DNA of 64,000 bases from Nostoc sp. C052 (GCF_013393905.1 NZ_CP040272.1:7573501-7637500), one strand, 5' to 3'. Positions 35,576-44,518 are shown, counted from the first letter of the stretch. The notes: a model not told the origin generated them from the letters alone. Program-made: numbers and translations.

Positions 35576-37441
35576 TTACGAATTAGCTACGGGTTTCACT
35601 TGACTCAATAAACTGTGCAGTTTTTCGCCTTCAATAACCTCTGTTTCTAAAAGTTGAGTAGCGATCGCTTCTAGCAAGTCTCGATTCTGTCTGAGAATCT
35701 CTAGGGCTTGCTCGTGGGCTGTTTCTACGATTTCCTTGACTTCGCTATCAATAGCTTTCGACGTTTCTTCACTTACTGCCCGTCGGGGATTAGCACCACC
35801 ATTACCCAGGAATGCTGCTTGTTGCCCTTGTTGATAAGCTAATGGTCCTAAAACTTTACTCATACCATAAGCTGTTACCATCCGTTCTGCCAAATCAGTT
35901 GCTCGTTGCAAATCGTTAGAAGCACCTGTGGTAATACTGTTAAACACAATCTCTTCAGCCGAACGTCCACCTAACAGAGTTGCAATCTGACCCCGCAATT
36001 CTGCTTCATTCATCAAAAAGCGGTCTTCAGTTGGTAATTGCAGAGTGTAGCCCAAAGCTGCCATCCCACGAGGAATAATCGAAATCTTTTCTACCCGACC
36101 GTTTCCGGTTGTGAGTGCCCCGACCATTGCATGACCAACTTCATGGTATGCAACGATCTTTTTCTCAGTCTCATTCATCACTCGACTCTTCTTCTCTAAA
36201 CCGGCGACTACCCGCTCAATTGCTTCGGCAAAGTCTTCTTGAGCAACCCTTTCACGCAGATTACGCGCTGCTAATAATGCGGCTTCGTTCACCAAATTTG
36301 CCAAATCTGCGCCAGCAAAACCAGGGGTACGAGTAGCGATCGCTTTTAAATTTACATCATCTCCTAATTTTACCTTTTGAGCGTGAATCTTGAGAATTGC
36401 TTCTCGATCTGATAAATCAGGACGGTCTACCAATACTTGGCGGTCAAAGCGGCCTGGACGCAGCAATGCTGGGTCTAGTATTTCGGGGCGGTTGGTCGCT
36501 GCTAGGACAATTACCGTTGCATCACCAGCTGCAAACCCGTCCATTTCAGTTAGTAATTGGTTGAGGGTTTGTTCTCGCTCATCATTACCACCGTAAAAGC
36601 CATTACTACTACGAGATTTACCGATCGCATCCAATTCATCAATGAATATAATACACGGAGCTTGTTTTTTAGCCTGCTCAAACAAATCCCTTACTCTGGA
36701 AGAACCTACACCAACAAACAATTCCACAAACTCAGAACCAGAGATGCTGAAAAATGGAACTCCTGCTTCTCCTGCTACAGCTTTTGCTAAAAGTGTCTTA
36801 CCAGTACCAGGAGGGCCAACTAACAATACACCCTTGGGAATTCTAGCGCCAATTTGCGTAAAGCGCGCTGGAGTCTTGAGGAAATCCACAATTTCTACTA
36901 ACTCAGTTTTCGCTTCTTCGACCCCAGCCACATCTGCAAAGGTGATTTTCGCGGATTCGCCTTCAACATAAACCTTAGCTTTGCTTTTACCAATGGAAAG
37001 AGCGCCTTGGGGACCACCGCCACCACTACGGGCGAGAAAGAACTGCCAAATACCAATAAAAATCAGTGGTGGAATCACCCAACTCAAGAGGGTTGTAAAC
37101 CAGGTATTTTTCGGTGGAGGTGTAGCAGCGAACTCAACTCCCTTTTGTTCTAGCAGTTTGGGTAACTCTAAATCAAAGATTGGTGTAGTGGCAAATACCT
37201 GAGCAGGTTCGGCATTTTCTGTTTTTAGTTGGTAAATAATCTCGTTTTGACCAACGGAAACGCGACTGACTTCTCCTTCCTGTACTTGATGAATAAATAG
37301 GCTATAGGGAACGCCAGTAGGGCCAGAAGTAAATAAACCAGGCAAAAATAAATTTAAGAGCAGAAATAGCCCTGATACTCCTAGCAATATATTCGCAACT
37401 ATCCGAAACCGAGGTGACTTAGGCTGTTCTTTAATTCCCAT
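35576..37441 (-). CDS. ftsH: ATP-dependent zinc metalloprotease FtsH
   Basis: A 621-residue membrane AAA+ protease. Two N-terminal transmembrane helices (NILLGVSGLFLLLNLFLPGL and WVIPPLIFIGIWQFFLA) flank a periplasmic or lumenal domain of about 75 residues. The AAA domain shows Walker A GPPGTGKT at 209-216, Walker B IIFIDELDAIG and the second-region-of-homology text GRFDRQVLVDRPDLSDR. The zinc site is HEVGH at 433-437. The ATG at 37441 (MGIKEQPKSPRF) is preferred over a TTG four codons upstream. In cyanobacteria FtsH hexamers remove damaged photosystem II subunits and other membrane proteins; which of the several paralogues this is cannot be told here. A mini-gene with a light-harvesting-like start lies upstream on the same strand. 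Confidence 0.95.
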   Translation of the reverse strand: MGIKEQPKSPRFRIVANILLGVSGLFLLLNLFLPGLFTSGPTGVPYSLFIHQVQEGEVSRVSVGQNEIIYQLKTENAEPAQVFATTPIFDLELPKLLEQKGVEFAATPPPKNTWFTTLLSWVIPPLIFIGIWQFFLARSGGGGPQGALSIGKSKAKVYVEGESAKITFADVAGVEEAKTELVEIVDFLKTPARFTQIGARIPKGVLLVGPPGTGKTLLAKAVAGEAGVPFFSISGSEFVELFVGVGSSRVRDLFEQAKKQAPCIIFIDELDAIGKSRSSNGFYGGNDEREQTLNQLLTEMDGFAAGDATVIVLAATNRPEILDPALLRPGRFDRQVLVDRPDLSDREAILKIHAQKVKLGDDVNLKAIATRTPGFAGADLANLVNEAALLAARNLRERVAQEDFAEAIERVVAGLEKKSRVMNETEKKIVAYHEVGHAMVGALTTGNGRVEKISIIPRGMAALGYTLQLPTEDRFLMNEAELRGQIATLLGGRSAEEIVFNSITTGASNDLQRATDLAERMVTAYGMSKVLGPLAYQQGQQAAFLGNGGANPRRAVSEETSKAIDSEVKEIVETAHEQALEILRQNRDLLEAIATQLLETEVIEGEKLHSLLSQVKPVANS

Positions 37442-37617
37442 AGATGTTACCAATCCTTAAAATGAAACCTAAATGGAGAATGAGAAATGAGAAATAGAGA
37501 ATAGATGTTGCTTCTTCTCACCCTACTTGCTCATCTTCTTTAACGCTTTGAGAAAATTAATTAAAGACTGGTCAAAAATGCTGCTATATTCGCCCAATCT
37601 AAGCAATTTATACAACT

Positions 37618-37728
37618 CTACAATTGACTGTGATGCTGTGTGTAGCTTACTTCCCTGAAAGGATGCGCTATTAGTGACGCAAAGTTGTTCAGTTTGCCTT
37701 GATTGTCAAAAATACTACCATTTCTCAT
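37618..37728 (-). CDS. 36-codon mini-gene with a high-light-inducible-protein-like start
   Basis: An ATG at 37728 follows an excellent ribosome site (AGGAGA, five bases before) and opens MRNGSIFDNQGKLNNFASLI, ending after 36 residues. The GKLNNFA text resembles the beginning of cyanobacterial high-light-inducible (Hli/SCP) proteins, which continue with EPKMY and one chlorophyll-binding helix. That helix is not present here; beyond the stop another frame gives ELYKLLRLGEYSSIFDQS, which is not Hli-like. It may be a broken hli gene or an unrelated short peptide. Its place upstream of ftsH is suggestive because Hli proteins and FtsH both act in photosystem repair. Confidence 0.35.
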   Translation of the reverse strand: MRNGSIFDNQGKLNNFASLIAHPFREVSYTQHHSQL

Positions 37729-38928
37729 AATTTCTCCTGTTTAGCAACGTTTGCAGCATTTATTTATGTAACTAAACTTAACAATTAAATTAATCTTTGG
37801 GAACTAACGAGTAAATACGGTTTACCGTACTCAAAGAATTAACACCACTCGGAATAAGATAACTTTAGTGAGGAGAAGGCTGTGATATAAGATACAGAGA
37901 TTAGGAGACGCAAAGATAAATCACCGCATTTTTTGCTACAACACTGTCACCTGCGATAAATCTAACCTGGATTGATACTCAGATACCTTCAGAAGCGATC
38001 GCAAATAACTAAGAATTATTGTTGGCATCAGGCAAGGAGCAGGGGAAAAAAGAGTTTGAGCCTTGTTTACTTTTCTCAACACAGTTTGGTTTTATTGTGC
38101 CAACTTACTTAAGTATATAAAATTTATGTAAAGCTCGCTTGTTATTCAGCGCAAAAATTCCTGAATAATATATAAGTTTATTTTATGTAAATTAAAATTG
38201 ATTTCTCTAATAGAAAAGTATTTTTTTTAATTAAAAATAATCATTTTTAACAAAAAAATCTTTTTCTTGAAACCTAATTGAATGACAATATCCCGTTCAG
38301 ATAAAAAACTGGCAGCTTTAACCAAAAAAATCAGTAAATTTGAAAAATATATTTAATTAATGTTACATATATATATCAATGTATTATGAATCGTATTTAT
38401 TGGAATTTTGAAGATTTGGTAAATGAGTTTGTGTAACCTTGTACTTCATGGTAATTAAATAATTACAGACAGATTGGTTCAAAAAAAATTGGCATAAAAA
38501 ACCAAAATATTTGACCTAATTACTTGATTAATTGGTCATTTGCGTAATCAATTCAATGATTTTCAAACAATAAATTATCTGATTTTGGAGAGCAGGCATC
38601 TCGCTCGTCTGCAACCCAAAGCTGGCTTTTCGGTCAGCCTACACACAATAAGTAGTTGGATATTTTTTATTCAGAAATTATATCATGTCCGGCTGACTAG
38701 TTGTCATTGCGTACTCTTTTAGAGAACCCATTGGCGCAGCCTTTCGTAGAGACACTCTGCGAACTTTCTACTTGCAATGACACATTGTAAGCGATCCGAT
38801 GAACATGATATTACTCGCAAAATCAAAATATAGATTACGCAAATGGCAAGTAATCTGCATTGAACTAATGAATAGTTCTTTGATTGAGGCTCAACTTACT
38901 TATTAGTGAGAAATTCAGGAGAGATAAC
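37729..38928. other. Long AT-rich intergenic region upstream of the RTX gene
   Basis: About 1.2 kb between the divergent mini-gene/ftsH and RTX genes holds no frame with a credible product. It includes the dispersed repeat at 38680-38812. The stretch 38100-38480 is extremely AT-rich with homopolymer runs. Promoters for both directions must lie here, but no regulator site was recognised. Confidence 0.5.
38680..38812. repeat. Palindromic repeat with ATATCATGTCCGG ends (copy 1)
   Basis: The left end is ATATCATGTCCGG followed by TTGTCATTGCGTACTC. The right end runs TTGCAATGACACATTGTAAG and closes with an inverted GAACATGATAT. The same ends and inner blocks occur at 44202-44363, so the two units form one family. 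The centre carries the cyanobacterial CGCAGCCTTTCGTAGAGACA-type block. Confidence 0.7.
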
Positions 38929-40722
38929 ATGGCAATTACTTTCGGCACCACAGGTAATGATACGAAAAATGGGACTTTGGGAAATGACACAATAGTTGGT
39001 TGGGCTAGTAATGGTAGTGCAATTAGCTTATCCGGCAACGATACCTTAAATGGTTTAGCTGGTAACGATTCTCTTCTAGGTGGGACGGGGAACGATAGTT
39101 TAAGTGGTGGAGATGGTAATGACACACTTGATGGGGGCACAGAAAACGACACACTTAGAGGTGGTGCAGGCAATGACATCCTCAAAGGCAGTCAGGGTAA
39201 CGACAGCCTTGATGGCGGAGATGGTGTTGATACCGCAGACTACAGTCAACTAGGTCAAAGCATTACCTTGTCAGGTGTCGGAACCATTACAAAAGCCGGA
39301 GGATTGGGGCAAGACCTACTCTTTAAAGTCGAAAAGATTGTTGCTAATGCTAACGTTGCAAACAACACCATAGATGCATCATTATCTTCATCTGGGGTCT
39401 TTATCACCGTTAACCTGCAAACTCAAAGTTTAGCTGCCAATAACGTTCCTGGTTTGGGAACATTGCCATTTACTGTAGTCAACTTTGATAATGTCATTGG
39501 TACAAACGCAAATGATAGCATTACTGGCGACAACCAAAATAACAAATTATCCGGCAATAATGGCAACGACACAATTGATGGCGGCTTGGGTATTGACAGC
39601 TTAAATGGGGGAGCCGGTGACGACACTTACATCGTAGACACTACTCTTGATACTATTATAGAGGCTGCAAATTCAGGCACAGATACCGTCCGGTCTTCTG
39701 TCACTTACACATTAGGCGCCAATCTGGAGAACCTGAGGCTGATAGGAAATAGCGCCATCAACGGAACAGGTAATAGTCTTAATAACTTCCTTTTTGGGAA
39801 TAGTGCTAACAACACTCTCAATGGAAGAGCAGGCAATGATACCATAGATGGTAATTTGGGCAACGATATCCTGAATGGTGAGGATGGCAATGACAGCCTA
39901 CAAGGCGGGCCCGGCAATGACATACTCAATGGTGGGTCTGGAAACGATATCCTCATCGGTACTTTTCCTGGTAGTCTGCTTCCACCTGGATTAGGGGAAA
40001 CTGATACCTTAACTGGCGGGGCTGGGATAGATAGATTTATCCTGGGGGATGCTATAAATATTTTCTACGACGATAACAATAGTGCGAATTCTGGTTTTGC
40101 AGACTTTGCTACTATTACTGACTTTGATTCTAGCCAAGATCGAATTGAACTCAAAGGAACTCCACTCGACTACCGCCTGCAAGTTGTTGGTAGCAATACA
40201 CGAATATTCGTAGATAAACCAGGATCAGAACCAGATGAGATCATAGGTATTTTGCAGGGAAGAAACAATCTTAGACTTGATAGTGATGACTTCCTTTTCT
40301 ATGAGCAAGAAAATCCTGGGGAAGCTACAAATAATACACTGACTACTGCTGAAGGGTTAGGTTCCTTATCATCTGGCTCAAACGTTAATCTTTCAGCCCA
40401 ACTAGCAACAGTTCAACCAGGGGGAAATTTCTCATCATTTGACTTTTTTACATTTTCTTTAGCAAATGCCGGAACTGTCACTATCAGGACAGTGACATCG
40501 GGAGATACAGTTCTTGGACTGTTTGACGATCTCGGGACTTTATTGCAAGCTGACGACGATAGCGGCGGTGGTAATTCGTCATTAATCAGCAGTTCCCTGA
40601 GTGCAGGTACATACTCCATTTCAGTCAGTAAATATGCTTTATTCCCTGAAGATGGCGGAACTTTCTCTGGTAGCACATCGAGTGGTGATTTCGCTTATAC
40701 ATTAGGGGTCAGCGTTGTATAA
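38929..40722 (+). CDS. RTX (hemolysin-type calcium-binding repeat) protein
   Basis: A 597-residue acidic Gly/Asp/Asn-rich protein. The ATG at 38929 has CAGGAGAGATAAC directly before it, so the longer TTG frame is rejected. Residues ~5-100 and ~205-345 carry many nonapeptides of the GGxGxDxLx type (for example GGTGNDSLSGGDGNDTL) that bind calcium as beta-rolls. Between them lies a block with VVNFDNVIGTNANDSITG. Residues ~465-597 form a separate beta-rich domain (FDFFTFSLANAGTVTIRTVT, then LFDDLGTLLQADDDSGGG) like the pre-peptidase C-terminal type domains. No Sec signal is present, which fits secretion by a type I system, though no transporter for it is nearby. No catalytic domain was seen; it is probably a cell-surface or matrix protein. 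Confidence 0.87.
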   Translation: MAITFGTTGNDTKNGTLGNDTIVGWASNGSAISLSGNDTLNGLAGNDSLLGGTGNDSLSGGDGNDTLDGGTENDTLRGGAGNDILKGSQGNDSLDGGDGVDTADYSQLGQSITLSGVGTITKAGGLGQDLLFKVEKIVANANVANNTIDASLSSSGVFITVNLQTQSLAANNVPGLGTLPFTVVNFDNVIGTNANDSITGDNQNNKLSGNNGNDTIDGGLGIDSLNGGAGDDTYIVDTTLDTIIEAANSGTDTVRSSVTYTLGANLENLRLIGNSAINGTGNSLNNFLFGNSANNTLNGRAGNDTIDGNLGNDILNGEDGNDSLQGGPGNDILNGGSGNDILIGTFPGSLLPPGLGETDTLTGGAGIDRFILGDAINIFYDDNNSANSGFADFATITDFDSSQDRIELKGTPLDYRLQVVGSNTRIFVDKPGSEPDEIIGILQGRNNLRLDSDDFLFYEQENPGEATNNTLTTAEGLGSLSSGSNVNLSAQLATVQPGGNFSSFDFFTFSLANAGTVTIRTVTSGDTVLGLFDDLGTLLQADDDSGGGNSSLISSSLSAGTYSISVSKYALFPEDGGTFSGSTSSGDFAYTLGVSVV

Positions 40723-40727
40723 TAACG

Positions 40728-40748
40728 CTGTAAAATTACAGTTTTTTT
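40728..40748 (+). terminator. Intrinsic terminator of the RTX gene
   Basis: CTGTAA and TTACAG can pair into a short hairpin and are followed at once by seven T residues. It begins six bases after the stop codon. Confidence 0.6.
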
Positions 40749-40781
40749 AAGTATTTAGACCCAAAGATTTGTTTAGCCTCG

Positions 40782-40803
40782 TTCCCAGTCTTAAGACTGG
40801 GAA
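40782..40803. repeat. Perfect 22-bp palindrome of a dispersed CCTCGTTCCCAG family (copy 1)
   Basis: The centre TTCCCAGTCTTAAGACTGGG extends to a perfect 22-base palindrome, preceded by GCCTCG and followed by TGTATT. A variant with the same flanks and a GCCTCCAGGC centre lies at 54055-54076. Confidence 0.65.
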
Positions 40804-41056
40804 TGTATTTTAATAGGCGGATAATTTGTGGAAATATCATAAATTATGAACTAAACCGTTTAGTTCATAAAAGTAAATAATAAATTTTTGACTTGCTAAT
40901 GACTAATAATTTCTTGAGAAGTTAGCATAAAATTACAGTCGAAGTTCAGCTGAGATATTTGAGATATTTCCTGCTGAGATAAGTATAAAAAATCAAACAG
41001 CAACACTTCTTCCATCAAATTTTACCAATTTATAGTAAATTTCAATTACCAATCCC

Positions 41057-42250
41057 ATGCCAAATCGTCGTTATCCTCCCGCCTACTTACGCTATCTCAG
41101 AGCCAGGTTATGGAATCTAGGGCGACCTGGTTTTTGGGTAACTGCAATTGTTTTGTCTGTAGTTGGGCTAGTAACCTGGGAATACTGGTCAAATCCAGAT
41201 ATTTTCGTTTATAAGCAAAAAAACGAAGTCACTTCCCAAGCACCTGTTGATTCCTCCCTATCAGAGGAAAATAAAGCGATCGCAGCAGACATTGATAACC
41301 TACCAGTTTTGTTTAACGACTTTGAAGAAGCAGCTCTCTCATTAACGGCAAATACGCCTAAAGAAAAGGCTAAAGACAAAAGCAAAGGCTTCTTAGAGGA
41401 TGTAATTAAAAAACAAAATTCTCCTGGTGATACTAAAGTAAATCCTGCTTTAGGCGTTAATGGCGACACCTCCCCAGCCGTGAAAAATCCCTTTGTTACA
41501 CAAACAGAAAATTTATTGCGTACTGGGACGGCTGATAGTGGTAATCAGTTTCTCGGTCTTAAAACCTTAAATGGGGCGTCTGAACCAACAGGGGGAGAAC
41601 AAACATCTTCTAACCTGGATATTGGATTGACCAATCAAACTAACAAGAGTCAAAATTCTCTCTCAATCAATCCTCTGCAAGCAGCACTCAACCAATCGAC
41701 AAACCAGAAATTTTCTAGTTTCAATGGTACGACTTCAACTCAGACAAATGCCTTGAACGGAGTCTCTGACCCAGCAACAACGCTAATGCCACCCATCAAC
41801 AGCTTACCGAATCAGAATTCTCTACCAAGTACTGGCTTAACTCCTGGGAAAAACTACACGTCAACGGGTACAAACTTACCGCAAAGTCCCTACACTAATT
41901 TAAATAACGGTCAGGTATTGCCTAATAATGGTTTAACTACAGGTACGAACTTGCCGCAAAGTCCCTACACTAATTTAAATAACGGTCAAGTAGTGCCTAA
42001 TGTAGTACCAGTGACACCCCCAGTCACCTCAATCGCACCAAATAATATTGCACCTTACTCTAGCCAGAGTCCGAATCAAAGTGTTGTCACACCCACCAAC
42101 CCTTTCGGATACGGTAATAATGGATTGCAACAACCGACGCAACCAGCACAATCTAATTATGGGAATTATGTGCAACAGCAACCAACACAGTCTAATTCCT
42201 TATATCTTCGTCAGATTCGAGACAAATATAGAAGTCCTGGGCAAAATTGA
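41057..42250 (+). CDS. Membrane-anchored low-complexity protein of unknown function
   Basis: A 397-residue protein beginning MPNRRYPPAYLRYLRARLWN, a basic cytoplasmic segment, then one transmembrane helix at about residues 29-45 (FWVTAIVLSVVGLVTWEYW). The rest, about 350 residues, would lie outside the cytoplasm and is rich in Asn, Gln, Pro, Ser and Thr without predicted folding. Two tandem copies of a 25-residue unit, NLPQSPYTNLNNGQV plus linker, occur at about residues 270-315. The C-terminus turns basic (LYLRQIRDKYRSPGQN). Such architecture suggests an envelope or septal spacer protein. I do not recognise a family; function is unknown. Confidence 0.65.
   Translation: MPNRRYPPAYLRYLRARLWNLGRPGFWVTAIVLSVVGLVTWEYWSNPDIFVYKQKNEVTSQAPVDSSLSEENKAIAADIDNLPVLFNDFEEAALSLTANTPKEKAKDKSKGFLEDVIKKQNSPGDTKVNPALGVNGDTSPAVKNPFVTQTENLLRTGTADSGNQFLGLKTLNGASEPTGGEQTSSNLDIGLTNQTNKSQNSLSINPLQAALNQSTNQKFSSFNGTTSTQTNALNGVSDPATTLMPPINSLPNQNSLPSTGLTPGKNYTSTGTNLPQSPYTNLNNGQVLPNNGLTTGTNLPQSPYTNLNNGQVVPNVVPVTPPVTSIAPNNIAPYSSQSPNQSVVTPTNPFGYGNNGLQQPTQPAQSNYGNYVQQQPTQSNSLYLRQIRDKYRSPGQN
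41866..42002 (+). repeat. In-frame tandem 75-bp repeat
   Basis: Two units starting near 41871 and 41946 are almost identical over at least 55 bases (both contain CCGCAAAGTCCCTACACTAA) and are spaced by 75 bases, that is 25 codons. This indicates a recent in-frame duplication in the low-complexity protein gene. Confidence 0.85.
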
Positions 42251-42417
42251 TTTGAAGTACATCGGCTAGAAAAAGTCTAGTTAGTACAACACGGCGTAAA
42301 TAAACCACCCATTTAAAATCAATGAAACGCTTACGCTCTATTAATTTTGAATTTTGTTAGCGTAGCGTTAGCGAATCTGTGAGCGTCATTTTGAATTTTG
42401 AATTCCGCCTTGCGGTA

Positions 42418-43095
42418 CTAGGGTGATTGTGGGCTATTTGGAATCACCGGAACCTCTGGTGTTTCGGGTTGTCGCTGTTGTCGTTGCAAATATTTACTCA
42501 ATACATAAGCCATATCCCCACGAGTCACAGGTTTTAATGGGGAAATATTACCTTGAGCATCTGTGTTCAGAAATCCTTCAGTCGCTACAGTAGCGATCGC
42601 TTTTCTAGCCCAAACTGGGATAGACTTTTCATCTGGATGTGAAGCCAAAATTTCATTCACAGCCTCATCGGGAAACTGAAATACACCATAAGCCTGGGCG
42701 AAAATAGCCAGAGCTTCTGCCCTTGTTACCTTTTGGTTAGGGAAGAATTCATTGCCTCGATAGCCTTTCATGATGTCAGTTTTTAAGACTGTCTGTATAT
42801 CATTAAATGCCCAATAAGAACGAGGAACATCTGGAATCACTAAATTTTGTTTGTTAACAGCTTCTCTTTTATCTAGCCGAAATGCTTTCACCATAATTGA
42901 GGCTAATTCTGCTCTACTGAGTAACCTTTCTGGATAAAATTTGCCATCGGGAAAGTTTGTCATCCATTTAACAGCAGTTACCTGTTGAATAGAATCAGAT
43001 GAGCTTCCAGAAGTAGATTCTGGTGCTTGAGCAATTGCAGGCAAGTTTTGTAGTAGTGCCACTAAAGATAGAGTAATTGAAAGCCGATGCATCAT
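42418..43095 (-). CDS. Secreted S-layer-homology (SLH) domain protein
   Basis: A 225-residue protein. Residues 1-22 are a signal peptide (MMHRLSITLSLVALLQNLPA, cleaved near AIAQA). Then follow three SLH motifs: FPDGKFYPERLLSRAELASI, FFPNQKVTRAEALAIFAQAY with a preceding SYWAFNDIQ, and ISPLKPVTRGDMAYVLSKYL. The C-terminal 20 residues are Pro/Gln-rich. SLH triplets anchor proteins to peptidoglycan-linked polymers; in cyanobacteria they also occur in outer-membrane porins, but no beta-barrel follows here. The protein is thus a small periplasmic or wall-bound SLH protein of unknown role. Confidence 0.87.
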   Translation of the reverse strand: MMHRLSITLSLVALLQNLPAIAQAPESTSGSSSDSIQQVTAVKWMTNFPDGKFYPERLLSRAELASIMVKAFRLDKREAVNKQNLVIPDVPRSYWAFNDIQTVLKTDIMKGYRGNEFFPNQKVTRAEALAIFAQAYGVFQFPDEAVNEILASHPDEKSIPVWARKAIATVATEGFLNTDAQGNISPLKPVTRGDMAYVLSKYLQRQQRQPETPEVPVIPNSPQSP

Positions 43096-43420
43096 AAATA
43101 ACCACCTTTCGCCGCTAAGGGAACTCCAAGAAATAAATTATCCAATATTGTGGGGTGGGCAACATGAGTTAATTAGATATTTTTTTATTTGGAAGTCCCT
43201 AACTTGAATTTAAAAAACTACGTTACTGAGGTTAACGCAAAATTTAGTCTCAGTTGATGACGAGTTTAGGCTAGGCAATGTTGCGTAGCTACGTAGGGTG
43301 TTAACTGATTTTCATAATCAAGAGAGTAGAAATCAGCAAAAACTTGTTTTTTAGCTTTCATCTTTTGGCGTTATCGGCCCACTACTATGGACTATAGTCA
43401 GTTTTTCAGGAATTTTGGGA
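43096..43420. other. Divergent intergenic region between the SLH gene and rpiA
   Basis: These 325 bases separate two divergent genes and must carry both promoters. No open frame, repeat family or recognised operator was found. Confidence 0.5.
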
Positions 43421-44128
43421 ATGACAACAACAGATCCCGTAACGTTGATGAAGCAAGAAGTTGGCAAAGCCGCCGCCGCCCTGGTAAAGTCGGGTTCCAT
43501 TGTGGGGTTAGGTACGGGGTCAACTACAGCATATACGATTCAGTTTTTGGGCGATCGCCTCAAGTCTGGCGAACTCAAAGATATCATTGGTATACCTACC
43601 TCCTTTCAGTCAGAAGTGCTGGCAAAGCAGTACGGCATCCCTCTCGCCACCTTAGATGCTGTTGATCGCATCGATATTGCCATTGATGGGGCAGATGAAG
43701 TCGATCCGCACAAGAATTTGATTAAAGGCGGTGGTGCAGCACATACCCGCGAAAAAGTCGTAGACTACCTGGCTGAACAGTTCATCGTTGTGGTAGATAG
43801 TGGTAAGTTGGTAGACCGCTTAGGTTCTAGTTTTGCTGTGCCTGTGGAAGTGATTCCAATGGCCATTACTCCTGTCACCAACGCCATCAAAAAACTCGGT
43901 GGTAAACCAGAACTCCGTATGGGTGTCAAAAAAGCTGGCCCAGTGATTACAGATCAAGGGAACTTTGTCTTAGATGTCAGATTTGACTCTATTGAAGATC
44001 CAGCCGGACTAGAAAAGACATTGAATAACATTCCCGGCGTTCTGGAAAATGGTATCTTCGTTAACTGTGTCGATTTAGTTTTAGTTGGCGAAGTCAAAGA
44101 TGGTCAGCCATTAGTGCGGCAACTGTAG
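43421..44128 (+). CDS. rpiA: Ribose-5-phosphate isomerase A
   Basis: A 235-residue enzyme interconverting ribose 5-phosphate and ribulose 5-phosphate in the Calvin cycle and the pentose phosphate pathway. All family motifs are present: GLGTGSTTAYTIQFLGDRL (phosphate loop), IDIAIDGADEVDPHKNLIKG with the catalytic acids, GGGAAHTREKVVD with the catalytic Glu, and VVDSGKLVDRLG with the conserved Lys. The length is normal. The ATG at 43421 (MTTTDPVTLMKQEVGKAAA) is chosen over a TTG two codons upstream. It is a lone housekeeping gene here, followed by repeats. Confidence 0.96.
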   Translation: MTTTDPVTLMKQEVGKAAAALVKSGSIVGLGTGSTTAYTIQFLGDRLKSGELKDIIGIPTSFQSEVLAKQYGIPLATLDAVDRIDIAIDGADEVDPHKNLIKGGGAAHTREKVVDYLAEQFIVVVDSGKLVDRLGSSFAVPVEVIPMAITPVTNAIKKLGGKPELRMGVKKAGPVITDQGNFVLDVRFDSIEDPAGLEKTLNNIPGVLENGIFVNCVDLVLVGEVKDGQPLVRQL

Positions 44129-44130
44129 AA

Positions 44131-44158
44131 TTTTGGATTTTGGATTTTGGATTTTGGA
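44131..44158. repeat. Heptanucleotide tandem repeat (TTTTGGA x4)
   Basis: Four perfect head-to-tail copies of the 7-mer start three bases after the rpiA stop. Heptamer tandem repeats of this kind are typical of heterocystous cyanobacteria. Confidence 0.85.
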
Positions 44159-44201
44159 TTGAAGATTCAAAATTCAAAATCTAAGATTTGGTTAAGCAAT
44201 C

Positions 44202-44363
44202 ATATCATGTCCGGTTTAACAGTGTTTAACACTTGTCATTGCGTACTCCTTTCCTACAGAACGCTACGCGAACGGAGAACCCGCAGGGTACGAAGCGTTA
44301 GCGTAGTGAACGCGAGTGCGTCTCGTAGTGACATATCGTAAGTGATTGAGCGGACATGATATC
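44202..44363. repeat. Palindromic repeat with ATATCATGTCCGG ends (copy 2)
   Basis: Begins ATATCATGTCCGG and ends with the inverted GAGCGGACATGATATC. Inner blocks TTGTCATTGCGTACTC and GTGACATATCGTAAGTGATT match copy 1 at 38680-38812. The centre carries GCTACGCGAACGG and GCGTTAGCGTAG blocks. No open frame. Confidence 0.78.
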
Positions 44364-44384
44364 ATTCACTTTTCAAAGTTATCT

Positions 44385-44505
44385 CAATACTTTTCGGATA
44401 AACCCAATAATCTCTCTTTTGGTCTGGGGAAAGGTTAAAGGGCAATGGGGAAAGGGAAATTCAAACCCTTTCCCTTTCCCTTTTCCCCTTAACCGAAAAG
44501 TATTG
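44385..44505. repeat. Palindromic repeat with purine/pyrimidine-run core (copy B)
   Basis: Bounded by CAATACTTTTCGG and the exact inverted CCGAAAAGTATTG; the core has GGGGAAAGGTTAAAGGG answered by CCCTTTCCCTTTTCCCC. Same family as 6988-7092 and 56148-56259. Confidence 0.8.
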
Positions 44506-44518
44506 AAAGTTATCTATG

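Larger units (their letters stand above)
40723..41056. other. Intergenic region after the RTX gene
   Basis: These 334 bases contain the terminator hairpin at 40728-40748, the palindrome at 40782-40803 and then AT-rich sequence leading to the next gene. No gene is seen. Confidence 0.55.

Noticed and set aside
36642..37202. Plus-strand open frames opposite ftsH
   Set aside because: They lie fully inside the well-supported ftsH gene, have no ribosome sites and give no recognisable protein.
38865..39956. Minus-strand frames rich in Ser/Leu/Pro opposite the RTX gene
   Set aside because: They are antisense readings of the Gly/Asp repeats and show only the repeat period.
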